A DNA stretch of 64,000 nt from Aurantimonas coralicida_A. Lineage in GTDB: Bacteria > Pseudomonadota > Alphaproteobacteria > Rhizobiales > Rhizobiaceae. Shown here one piece after another: positions 54,169 to 61,470 of the stretch. Position numbers and translations under genes: made by a program. The notes beneath the pieces were generated by a model. The model saw only the letters and a program-made list of their open reading frames with translations. It was not told where the DNA came from and made no database searches. The DNA is taken from the NCBI RefSeq assembly GCF_036016755.1, contig NZ_JAYXIH010000004.1, forward strand, positions 119,743 through 183,742. The letters are read 5' to 3'. Every line of letters starts with the position of its first letter. Position 1 is the stretch's first letter.

Positions 54169-55319
54169 GGCTTGCTCACCGCCGCCTTCTGCATCGCCCC
54201 CGCTTTCATAGACCGCGGACCAAGCGGATGGTCGGCCTGCGGATAGGGGTGGTGGTGATGGCTGGCGTCGCCATGCGAATGGCCGTGGTCATGATCGTGA
54301 TGATGGGCCTGCCCTCCTTCATGCGTATGGTCATGGTCGTGATGGACATGACCGCCCGCAGGGGCGATTTGATGACCGTGGTCATGCCCCTGCGCCGCCG
54401 CGCGGCAGGCGCCGGTGCAGACGGTGTCGCAAAGCAGACAGTCGGCCGAGGAGCCGAGGCCCTCGACGTGATGGTGATGGCTCTCCTGGGCGAGCCCGAC
54501 CTCCGCCTCGAAGCCCAGCACCTGCTCGCGATATTTGCACATCTGGCAGTTCATGTTGTTGGTGCCTTCGAGGATCTCGTTCAGGCGATCGACGAAGGTT
54601 TCCACCACAAGGTCATGGGCGGCGAGATAGCCGGCCTTGAGGAACCGGATCTCGGGATGGCGGGCCGCGACATTGTCGGTCTGGTCGTAGATCCGCCGCA
54701 CCAGCACGCCGGTGAACAGGAAATAGGGAAAGACGACGATACGCCGGTAGCCGAGCCGGGCGGCATGGTCGAGGCCGGGTTCGACCAGCGGGAAGGTGAC
54801 GCCCGAATAGGCGGTCTCGCCCCAGCCGAAGCCAAGGCCCTCCCACAGCATCCGCATGACCTTGGAAACGTTGGAGTTGGCGTCTGGATCCGAGGCCCCG
54901 CGTCCGACCACGACCAGCATGGTGTCGTGCAGCGGCTCGCCCTCGCGCCAGCCGTCGGCGACGAGGCACGCCTTGATCCGATCGCCGGCGGCCCGGATCA
55001 TCTTCGGATCGATGCCCAACTCGCGGCCATATTCGATCTGAAGGCCGTTGGCGGCCGCATAGGTGTTGAGGACCGAGGGAATGTCGTTCTTGGCGTGACC
55101 GGCGGCGAACAGCATTCCCGGCAATGCCAGGACGGTGTCCGCGCCGCTTTCCCGCAGGCGGTCGAGGCCGTCGCGAATGACCGGCTTGGCGAATTCCAGA
55201 TAGCCGTGTTCGACACGCCAGTCCGGCAGGCGCGCGCGGAGCTTGTCCGCCAGGCCGCCAAACTCGGTCATCGCGCCCTGGTCGCGGCTGCCATGGCCGC
55301 ACAGCATCAGAGCCTTCAT
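54165..55319 (-). CDS. cbiX: Sirohydrochlorin cobaltochelatase CbiX with Cys/His-rich tail
   Basis: The second of two adjacent ATGs (55319) is six bases after CGGAGG and gives 384 aa; the ATG at 55322 is the alternative. Two chelatase lobes are seen: LMLCGHGSRDQGAMTEF with catalytic His, LALPGMLFAAGHAKNDIP, and VVVGRGASDPDANSNVSKV, VVFPYFLFTGVLVRRI. After about residue 250 come NCQMCKYREQVLGFE and ADCLLCDTVCTGACR, six cysteines that could hold a metal or Fe-S cluster, and a long His-rich run (about 280-365) of HDH/HHHH clusters. It inserts cobalt into sirohydrochlorin, the first committed step of the early-cobalt route. It is first in the operon. Confidence 0.94.
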   Translation of the reverse strand: MKALMLCGHGSRDQGAMTEFGGLADKLRARLPDWRVEHGYLEFAKPVIRDGLDRLRESGADTVLALPGMLFAAGHAKNDIPSVLNTYAAANGLQIEYGRELGIDPKMIRAAGDRIKACLVADGWREGEPLHDTMLVVVGRGASDPDANSNVSKVMRMLWEGLGFGWGETAYSGVTFPLVEPGLDHAARLGYRRIVVFPYFLFTGVLVRRIYDQTDNVAARHPEIRFLKAGYLAAHDLVVETFVDRLNEILEGTNNMNCQMCKYREQVLGFEAEVGLAQESHHHHVEGLGSSADCLLCDTVCTGACRAAAQGHDHGHQIAPAGGHVHHDHDHTHEGGQAHHHDHDHGHSHGDASHHHHPYPQADHPLGPRSMKAGAMQKAAVSKP

Positions 55320-55325
55320 CATCGG

Positions 55326-55465
55326 CCTCCGTTCATCTCGTTTCGACGCCGGAGGAGCCGCGCCCGGCGAATCCGGCGCGCGGTTCGGTCCGACAGCTCC
55401 GTCTTAGCCCCCTGCTTGGGTCGGCCGCACCGGAATGTGTTTCAGCCCGTAACCGGGCACCGTCA
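55326..55465 (-). promoter_or_regulatory. Candidate divergent cobalamin-type riboswitch leader with RBS-hiding hairpin
   Basis: On the minus strand the leader reads GGTGCCC-GGTTAC-GGGCTGAAAC, then CCGGTGCG, the same order and spacing as the 5' half of cobalamin riboswitches. The usual GGGAA and CCCGCAACTGT core and a clear B12 box are missing. GGCCGAC can pair with GTCGG further on. At the 3' end CCTCCG (55355-55350) is exactly complementary to the ribosome binding site CGGAGG (55331-55326) with an 18-base loop, a plausible translational off state. Position before the first cob gene supports a role; the ligand is inference. Confidence 0.4.
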
Positions 55466-55574
55466 GTTTCGTCAAAACCGGTAGACCGGGAGAGCCACAC
55501 GGTCAAACGGAGTCTGCGAAAGCGGGTGTCGCCCGGCAACCGCCAAATCGATCTGGGCACGCGCGGCAAGCCGC

Positions 55575-56015
55575 TTATCGCGGGCGCGGGCCGGAGCGAT
55601 CCGCCTGCCAGGGATCGATGATCTCGACGCCGAATGGTACGAAATCGCCAATATTGCGGGTGACGACAGGAAGTTTCAGCTCCAGCGCCGTTGCCGCAAT
55701 GAGCGCGTCGTTCGTGGACGCGCTGTTCGGCGTCGGAAGTGTCGCGCAGCGACGCGCGATCGCCAGCGTCACATCGATGACGCGGTTATCCAGCAGCGGC
55801 AGAACCAGCGCTTCGAGCCATTCGCGCAGCAGTCGCGCGAAGTTCGCGTCCCGCCTCTCCTGGCGCAGGATGCCGAACTCGATTTCGAGGATCGTCACGA
55901 TCGACACGCCGAAATCCTCCGGCGCGATTGCCGCGATGAAGCCCCTGAAATGGTCGTTGGTCCGCTCAGGCCGCCGGCTGTCGGAAATAACGTTGGTGTC
56001 GAACAGATAATGCAT
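55575..56015 (-). CDS. PIN-domain toxin (VapC type)
   Basis: This 146-aa protein has PIN motifs with acidic residues: FDTNVISDSRR (Asp6), SIVTILEIEFGIL (Glu), and ASTNDALIAATALELKLPVVTRNIGDF (two Asp). VapC toxins are Mg-dependent RNases that cut tRNA or rRNA. Its ATG overlaps the antitoxin stop by one base (TGATG). Transcription of the pair runs toward the cbiX leader, 110 bases further on, with no clear terminator between. Confidence 0.9.
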   Translation of the reverse strand: MHYLFDTNVISDSRRPERTNDHFRGFIAAIAPEDFGVSIVTILEIEFGILRQERRDANFARLLREWLEALVLPLLDNRVIDVTLAIARRCATLPTPNSASTNDALIAATALELKLPVVTRNIGDFVPFGVEIIDPWQADRSGPRPR

Positions 56016-56266
56016 CAGCCAAGATCGACGTCCCGGGTCGCGATGTCCACGCGCTCGGGGGAGAAATCGAAGTCGGCTTCGGGACGAGGATCGGCCAGGA
56101 AGTCGAGAAGCGTCGGCCGCTGGCGTGATAGCCGCCGGTATTCCGCCTCGGACATCAGGACGAAGGCCGGCTCTCCGCGCTCGGTGATGCGAACGGGAGC
56201 CTTCCGCGCCGCTTCCTTGACGCGGCCATGTTGCTGATTGAACGCGCGACTGCCGAAGGTCTGCAT
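56015..56266 (-). CDS. Phd/YefM-family antitoxin
   Basis: The ATG at 56266 (MQTFGSRAFNQQHGRVKEA) gives 83 aa; an upstream start at 56311 would run through the operator. The N-terminal part is the Phd/YefM DNA-binding fold, with ARKAPVRITERGEPAFVLMSEAEYRRL. The C-terminal part (LLDFLADPRPEADFDFSPERVDI) is the acidic toxin-binding tail. It is paired with the PIN toxin and preceded by a perfect palindrome. Confidence 0.9.
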   Translation of the reverse strand: MQTFGSRAFNQQHGRVKEAARKAPVRITERGEPAFVLMSEAEYRRLSRQRPTLLDFLADPRPEADFDFSPERVDIATRDVDLG

Positions 56267-56277
56267 GGCTGCCCCAT

Positions 56278-56307
56278 CTGTATTACGTTCTCTCAAATGT
56301 AATACAG
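56278..56307. promoter_or_regulatory. Palindromic operator of the Phd/PIN toxin-antitoxin operon
   Basis: CTGTATTAC (56278-56286) and GTAATACAG (56299-56307) form a perfect 9-base inverted repeat with 12 bases between, starting 12 bases upstream of the antitoxin ATG. The AT-rich arms stand out in a GC-rich region. Phd/YefM antitoxins repress their own operon at such sites. Confidence 0.75.
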
Positions 56308-56373
56308 ACATCCCGGACGATCAAGCTCGGGCCGGGCACTGGACTTGCGCCGCGCGTCGGGCGAGGAGGGAAC

Positions 56374-57867
56374 ATGCGCCAGACCGCCGCCATCATGCTG
56401 CAGGGCACCGGCTCCGATGTCGGCAAGACGGTGCTCGTCGCCGGGCTCTGCCGGCTGTTTGCCCGGCGCGGGCTCGCCGTCCGCCCGTTCAAGCCGCAGA
56501 ACATGTCGAACAACGCGGCCGTCGCGGCAATCCCCGGCACGGCGGATTTCGGCGAGATCGGCCGGGCGCAATGGCTGCAGGCGCTGGCCTGCGGCACGCC
56601 GCCGACCGTCGACATGAATCCGGTGCTATTGAAGCCGCAATCGGAGACCGGTAGCCAGATCGTGGTTCGCGGTCGCGTCGTCGGGGAGGCCAAGGGCCGC
56701 GATTACCAGCGGCTGAAGCCGGCACTCCTTCAGAACGTGCTCGACAGCTTCGCGGCGCTCTCGGCCGAGGCCGATCTCATCATCGTCGAGGGCGCCGGCT
56801 CGCCGGCCGAGATCAATCTTCGAGCCGGCGACATCGCCAATATGGGTTTTGCCACCGCCGCGAAGGTGCCGGTGATCCTCGTCGGCGACATCGATCGCGG
56901 CGGCGTCATCGCCTCGCTCGTCGGCACCCACGCGATCCTGACCGAAGACGATCGGGCGATGGTGACGGGCTTTTTGATCAACAAGTTCCGCGGCGACGTC
57001 TCGCTGTTCGACGCCGGGCTGGCCGCCATCACCCGGTTTACCGGCTGGCCGTCCTTCGGCGTCGTGCCGCATCTGAGCGCCGCTGCGAAACTGCCGGCCG
57101 AGGATTCCGTCGCGCTGGAGCGCCTGTCGCACAGCGGCCAGTCAGGCAAACTCAAGATCGCCGTCCCCCTGCTCGGCCGGATCGCCAATTTCGACGATCT
57201 CGATCCGCTGAAGGCCGAGCCGGATATCGCGGTCGCGTTCATACGACCCGGCGAGAGCCTGCCGGACGACGCGGCGCTGGTGCTCCTTCCGGGCTCGAAA
57301 TCGACCATCGCCGATCTTGCCGCCTTCCGAGCAAACGGCTGGGACCGGGACCTTGCCGCCCATCATGCGCGCGGCGGCCATGTCGTCGGCCTGTGCGGCG
57401 GCTACCAGATGCTGGGGCGCCTCGTCCGCGACCCGGACGGCATCGAGGGGCCGGTGCGCGAAGCGGAAGGGCTCGGCCTCCTCAACGTCGAAACCGTGAT
57501 GGAGCCGGAAAAAACCGTGCGCGAGGCCCGCGCGACGACGCCCGACGGCGAGCCACTGGAGGGCTATGAGATCCATCTCGGCCGTACCACCGGCCCGGAC
57601 TGCGCCCGGCCGGTGTGCCTCATCGACGGGCAGCCGGACGGCGCGACATCGGCCGATGGCCGCGTCTTCGGCACCTATCTGCACGGGTTGTTCGGGGCCG
57701 ACGACTGGCGCCGGCGCTATCTGTCGCGCTTCGGGCTGGAGGCCGCCGGACCCGGCTACCGTGCCGGCGTCGAGGCCGCGCTGGATGAGATCGCCGACGC
57801 GTTGGAACGGGTGGTGGATGTGGAGGCGCTGCTTACTCGCGCAAAGGTTGTGGCAACTGCTGAATAG
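56374..57867 (+). CDS. cobQ: Cobyric acid synthase
   Basis: This 497-aa protein has GAGGAGGG shortly before the ATG. The ATP domain starts MLQGTGSDVGKTVLVAGLCRLF and has PFKPQNMSNNA, GRAQWLQALACGTPPTVDMNPVLLKPQ, VEGAGSPAEINL and FLINKFRGDVSLF. The glutaminase domain has HVVGLCGGYQMLG and GYEIHLGRTTG, then FGTYLHGLF. It amidates side chains b, d, e and g of adenosylcobyrinic acid a,c-diamide. It lies on the opposite strand from the main cob operon, and its 3' end overlaps a convergent hypothetical gene by 35 bases. Confidence 0.97.
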   Translation: MRQTAAIMLQGTGSDVGKTVLVAGLCRLFARRGLAVRPFKPQNMSNNAAVAAIPGTADFGEIGRAQWLQALACGTPPTVDMNPVLLKPQSETGSQIVVRGRVVGEAKGRDYQRLKPALLQNVLDSFAALSAEADLIIVEGAGSPAEINLRAGDIANMGFATAAKVPVILVGDIDRGGVIASLVGTHAILTEDDRAMVTGFLINKFRGDVSLFDAGLAAITRFTGWPSFGVVPHLSAAAKLPAEDSVALERLSHSGQSGKLKIAVPLLGRIANFDDLDPLKAEPDIAVAFIRPGESLPDDAALVLLPGSKSTIADLAAFRANGWDRDLAAHHARGGHVVGLCGGYQMLGRLVRDPDGIEGPVREAEGLGLLNVETVMEPEKTVREARATTPDGEPLEGYEIHLGRTTGPDCARPVCLIDGQPDGATSADGRVFGTYLHGLFGADDWRRRYLSRFGLEAAGPGYRAGVEAALDEIADALERVVDVEALLTRAKVVATAE

Positions 57868-58636
57868 TGATGCCCCCGGCGCTACTTAGATCCATCGATT
57901 TTTGCGCCTCGTGCAAAACAAGCTGCCAACTCTTGGAAATATCTTTGGCAGCGATCATATTTTCAGGTGAGGAATTCATGAAGTAATCTTGGACCGCCCT
58001 TGCGGGAGACGTTTCATCCATTTCCTGTCCAAACAGCCAGAAATCGCCCGCAAACGCACACTCAGATTTATTTGACGTTTGATGTTGCGCGACTACAATT
58101 TTTTCAACGTCGCCGGGCAGGGAAGCCACCGCGCCATCAGTTGATGTATACCAGGTCCCACTTCCCGATTTTCCGTTGGCCGCGCTGGCTACAGCTGCAG
58201 GGAGTGCAGCGCAGTCAACGGTGAAAGCCTTTCTCATCGCGGCTAACGAACTATCCTCCGAAAGAATACTCAGCTGAACATCATAACCAACGCGGCCTGC
58301 ATTGTAGGCCCACGATAATAATGGAATTGGTGGCCTCGCGTCTCCACACTTACTTTCGCTATACTCAACATTATTCACTGCAATTGCAATCTCATCAGAT
58401 TGATTACAGTATGATATCATTATTGTATCTTCATCAATTTGGGATTTTACCTCGGCGATCTCAAACGTTCCGTCTTTTACGTTAACGTATGAACCTCTAA
58501 TAAACGATGCCGCCTGAACTGCTACGATTTTTTTCACGAATTCATTGCTATCTCCCGATATACTTTTTTCGGCTTGCGCAAATACATCCGACGTCGCCAT
58601 TGCCATCAATGCGATTGAAAGCGAGCCATATCTCAT
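57833..58636 (-). CDS. Hypothetical exported protein of an AT-rich two-gene unit
   Basis: This 267-aa protein starts MRYGSLSIALMAMATSDVFA with a typical Sec signal peptide cut at about residue 20. The mature part has four cysteines (in ISYCNQ, ESKCGD, TVDCAAL, KSECAF), enough for two disulfides, and no membrane helix. No family is recognised. Its start overlaps the stop of the membrane gene (ATGA). Codon and base use are clearly more AT-rich than the surrounding genes, most strongly in the 5' half, which suggests acquisition by transfer. Confidence 0.7.
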   Translation of the reverse strand: MRYGSLSIALMAMATSDVFAQAEKSISGDSNEFVKKIVAVQAASFIRGSYVNVKDGTFEIAEVKSQIDEDTIMISYCNQSDEIAIAVNNVEYSESKCGDARPPIPLLSWAYNAGRVGYDVQLSILSEDSSLAAMRKAFTVDCAALPAAVASAANGKSGSGTWYTSTDGAVASLPGDVEKIVVAQHQTSNKSECAFAGDFWLFGQEMDETSPARAVQDYFMNSSPENMIAAKDISKSWQLVLHEAQKSMDLSSAGGITIQQLPQPLRE

Positions 58637-59247
58637 CGATTAACGCTCCTTATGCCAATGACCTCATTATTAACAATTGAATAGACCACCCCATGTTGCC
58701 GCGGATTATTCGAACTTCGGCATAATACAAATGTCATTTTGCCATCTGAAAAAATATGCGACGAGTTTCGTCGCTCCAAACAAAGGGATATTGACGCTTT
58801 AATATCTGCATCAACAATCTCGTCAAAACTTTTTTTGCTTAATGTCATATAGTATTTAGCGCGTTTTTCATCCCACACCGCTTCCGCTAACGCGTCACCC
58901 GCCGCTTTTCCTGTAAGGTATAAAAAAGCGAATCCCGCGAATATAGAAACCGCGCCTACCGAAATTTTTCCCAATGGTGAAATATTGACAGCTATCTCGA
59001 CCTGCCTGCCATTACCACCCCACGTCGCCGCCACCACTAAGAGGTTGAAAACCAAAAACATCACTAAAAATAGCGGATATGTAATCACCTTAAAGGAAAA
59101 TATCAGAATCTCCTGCAAAGAAAGCTCCGCCTCCGTCCAATCGATTCCGAATCTTGCAAGATAACTTGAAATGTATATTGTGCCAGAAAAATATAGTATG
59201 GCTACTGGCAGTGCCGTCCAAGCCAAATCCTTTATCTTTGCGTCCAT
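58633..59247 (-). CDS. Hypothetical membrane protein of an AT-rich two-gene unit
   Basis: The ATG at 59247 (MDAKIKDLAWTALPVAILY) gives 204 aa; a GTG at 59280 would add 11. Three membrane segments are visible: about 7-30, 44-74 and 92-114 (ISVGAVSIFAGFAFLYL). The C-terminal about 80 residues are soluble and contain LERRNSSHIFSDGKMTFVLCRSS and NNPRQHGVVYSI. No family is recognised. It is first in a two-gene operon with the exported protein and is the most AT-rich gene in the window. Confidence 0.7.
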   Translation of the reverse strand: MDAKIKDLAWTALPVAILYFSGTIYISSYLARFGIDWTEAELSLQEILIFSFKVITYPLFLVMFLVFNLLVVAATWGGNGRQVEIAVNISPLGKISVGAVSIFAGFAFLYLTGKAAGDALAEAVWDEKRAKYYMTLSKKSFDEIVDADIKASISLCLERRNSSHIFSDGKMTFVLCRSSNNPRQHGVVYSIVNNEVIGIRSVNR

Positions 59248-59301
59248 GCATGCCCCGCGCCCACATTTTTCTCCCAGCACGCAATTTCAGGACCCATTAG
59301 A

Positions 59302-59329
59302 ATATTATATGATCTTCTCCTTACGTCAA
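59302..59329 (-). promoter_or_regulatory. Sigma-70-type promoter of the AT-rich two-gene unit
   Basis: The minus strand reads TTGACG, 16 bases, then TAATAT, with an overlapping TATAAT two bases earlier. It is 55 bases upstream of the membrane-protein ATG. The match is close to consensus, unlike most promoters in this GC-rich region. Confidence 0.5.
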
Positions 59330-59410
59330 ATCAAATGAATGCCTCCTTTGGCGTTGAATAAGCCGAAGTCGCGTAGTCGACGGCATCGCCTACGATCCTG
59401 TCAACGTTTA

Positions 59411-60256
59411 TCATTCCCGCCCCGCCCACGCCTTGAACTTCTCCGCCCAATCCGCGTGCCAGCGCGACAGCGGCGGGCGGTTCTCCACGAGGTCGCCGGC
59501 CGCCCAAGCGATACGCTTTTCGTCCATCTCCCGCGTCACCTCGCCATCCGGGCAGAGGATGTAGAAATCCTCGGTGCCGAGTTTCTCCAGCATGAAATCG
59601 GCGGTCTGCTCGGGGGTCCAGGCCCCGTCCGGCTTCTCGGTGCGGCCCTTTTGGGTCAAGGGCGTGAAGACGAAGCCGGGGATCATCAGGCGCGCCTCGA
59701 TGCGGCAGCCTTCGCGGTTGCGCAGATCATGCTGCAGCGCTTCGGCAAACGCTTTCACCCCGGCCTTGGCGACATTGTAGGCGGGGTCGCCCGGCGGCGT
59801 GGTGATGCCCTGCTTGGAGCCTGTGACGACGATCAGTCCCGGCTCGCCCTCCGCGACCATCCGCTCGCCGAAGACCTGCGCGACATGGATGATCCCGTGC
59901 AGATTGGAGCGCAGAACCGCGTCCCAGTTGGCGACTGGGCCGAAGATGTCGCTGCCGGGCTGGATACCGGCATTGTCGAAGACGAGGTGAACCGTCCCGA
60001 AGCGCCCGAACAGGTTCTTCGCCAGCGCCTCGACCGCCGCGCGATCGCCGACGTCGGTGTTCGAGGTCAGCACACTGCCGGACGGGCTCAGCGCCGACAC
60101 CGCTTCCTTGGCTTCGGCCAGACGCTCGGCAGCACGGTCGACGAGGCAGACTGTCATGCCGGTTTCCGCGAAGCGCTTGGCTGCGGCCAACCCGATACCG
60201 GAGGCGCCGCCGGTGACGACGGCGATCCGGCCTTCAGCGATCACGGGATGGGTCAT
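59411..60256 (-). CDS. Short-chain dehydrogenase/reductase
   Basis: The ATG at 60256 has AAGGAG about nine bases upstream and gives 281 aa. It has the SDR cofactor motif VVTGGASGIGLAAAKRF, NNAG-type FDNAGIQPGSD, catalytic Ser in VVTGSKQG, and Tyr-Lys in DPAYNVAKAGVKAF. The C-terminal 60 residues (ending SRWHADWAEKFKAWAGRE) are longer than in simple SDRs. The substrate is unknown. It is downstream of the DUF3096 and 3-hydroxybutyrate dehydrogenase genes on the same strand. Confidence 0.92.
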   Translation of the reverse strand: MTHPVIAEGRIAVVTGGASGIGLAAAKRFAETGMTVCLVDRAAERLAEAKEAVSALSPSGSVLTSNTDVGDRAAVEALAKNLFGRFGTVHLVFDNAGIQPGSDIFGPVANWDAVLRSNLHGIIHVAQVFGERMVAEGEPGLIVVTGSKQGITTPPGDPAYNVAKAGVKAFAEALQHDLRNREGCRIEARLMIPGFVFTPLTQKGRTEKPDGAWTPEQTADFMLEKLGTEDFYILCPDGEVTREMDEKRIAWAAGDLVENRPPLSRWHADWAEKFKAWAGRE

Positions 60257-60368
60257 CACGATCTCCTTTCGCGCGAGTTCGCCGCGAATGGCCGCGACGT
60301 TGTACTGTCCGGGCCGTCAGCCTCGCGACGTCATGGCAGATTGCCTGCCGACGCGCTGGCGCCGCACC

Positions 60369-60530
60369 TCAGCCGGCTGTGCCGAAGCGGGTCAAGAAGT
60401 CGGGGAACATCGCGGTCAATCCAACGAAGATCAGATAGAACGCGACGATGTAGCTGAGCAGCCGTGGCATGATCAGGATCAGGATTCCGGCGACCAGCGC
60501 GACGATCGGCTGGAGGGTGATGATTTCCAT
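60369..60530 (-). CDS. DUF3096 small membrane protein
   Basis: A 53-aa reading frame starts at the ATG at 60530, nine bases after GGAG. The sequence opens MEIITLQPIVALVAGILILI and continues M-P-R-L-L-S-Y-I-V-A-F-Y-L-I-F-V-G. This is the DUF3096 pattern, with two hydrophobic helices split by the conserved M-P-R-L-L-x-Y-I-V motif. The function is unknown; members are tiny inner-membrane proteins. It sits between two dehydrogenase genes on the same strand. Confidence 0.88.
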   Translation of the reverse strand: MEIITLQPIVALVAGILILIMPRLLSYIVAFYLIFVGLTAMFPDFLTRFGTAG

Positions 60531-60574
60531 GGGAGACTCCTTCTTTCGGCAAGAGAGATAGCACGCGCATCGCG

Positions 60575-61354
60575 TCAGGCCATGTGCCAGCCATGGCTCG
60601 GCACGATCGACTGGCCGGTGAGGGCGTTCGAGGGGAAAGCGGCGAGGAACACGGCGACCGCGGCGACATCCGCCATGGTCGTGAATTCCTGGTCGACTGT
60701 TTCCCCGAGCATGATCCGGTCGACGACCTCCTGCTCGGTAATGCCAAGATCGCGTGCCTGCTCGGGGATCTGCTTTTCCACGAGCGGCGTTTTCACGAAA
60801 CCGGGGCAGATCGTGTTGGCGCGCACCCCATGTTTGGCGCCCTCCTTGGCCATCACCCGGGACAGTCCGAGAATGCCGTGTTTGGCCGCGACATAGGCGC
60901 TTTTCAGCGCCGAGGCCTCGTGGCTGTGGACCGAGCCCATGTAGATCAGCGCGCCGGATTGTTGCGGATACATGTGTTTCACGCAGGCCTTGGTCAGCAA
61001 GAACGAGCCGTCGAGATGGATTGCCACCAGCTTGCGAAACTCGGCATAGGGAAAGTCCTCGATCGGGTGGACGATCTGGATGCCGGCGTTGGAGATCATC
61101 GTGTCTACGCGGCCGAATCGGGCCGCGACGTTGTCGACGCCAGCGTTCACCGCGCTTTCGTCGGTGACATCCATCGTCACCGCCATCGCTTCGGCGCCGG
61201 CCGCTTCCAGTTCGACGACAACCGCGTCGGCCCCGGCCCTATCGATGTCGCAGACCGCGACCTTGGCCCCCTCCCGCGCGAAGGCGAGGGCGATTTCCTT
61301 GCCGATGCCCGAGCCGGCACCGGTGATGACGGCGACATTGCCTTCCAATTGCAT
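60575..61354 (-). CDS. 3-hydroxybutyrate dehydrogenase (SDR family)
   Basis: This 259-aa protein has the NAD motif AVITGAGSGIGKEIALAFA, SNAGIQIVHPIEDF, the catalytic Ser region IYMGSVHSHEASALKSAYVAAKHG with Tyr and Lys, CPGFVKTPLVEKQIPEQA and LTGQSIVPSHGWHMA. The HxEAS and GFVxTPLVxxQI features match D-beta-hydroxybutyrate dehydrogenases (BdhA/HbdH), which link polyhydroxybutyrate breakdown to acetoacetate. It is preceded by the chemoreceptor gene's terminator. Confidence 0.88.
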   Translation of the reverse strand: MQLEGNVAVITGAGSGIGKEIALAFAREGAKVAVCDIDRAGADAVVVELEAAGAEAMAVTMDVTDESAVNAGVDNVAARFGRVDTMISNAGIQIVHPIEDFPYAEFRKLVAIHLDGSFLLTKACVKHMYPQQSGALIYMGSVHSHEASALKSAYVAAKHGILGLSRVMAKEGAKHGVRANTICPGFVKTPLVEKQIPEQARDLGITEQEVVDRIMLGETVDQEFTTMADVAAVAVFLAAFPSNALTGQSIVPSHGWHMA

Positions 61355-61390
61355 GACCGCGCTCCTTGTTGTCCGTCCGCGGACATGGAA

Positions 61391-61422
61391 AGGCCGGCGA
61401 GAACTTAAAGTCCCCGCCGGCC
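61391..61422 (-). terminator. Rho-independent terminator after the chemoreceptor gene
   Basis: GGCCGGCG and CGCCGGCC form an 8-base stem (61392-61399 with 61415-61422), with extra pairing ACTT/AAGT inside. In the minus direction TTTCC follows. It lies about 50 bases after the chemoreceptor stop. Confidence 0.65.
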
Positions 61423-61470
61423 CCGATGACCGAATTTATCCATGATCCGACCGGGTTGCCCCGGCTGGGG

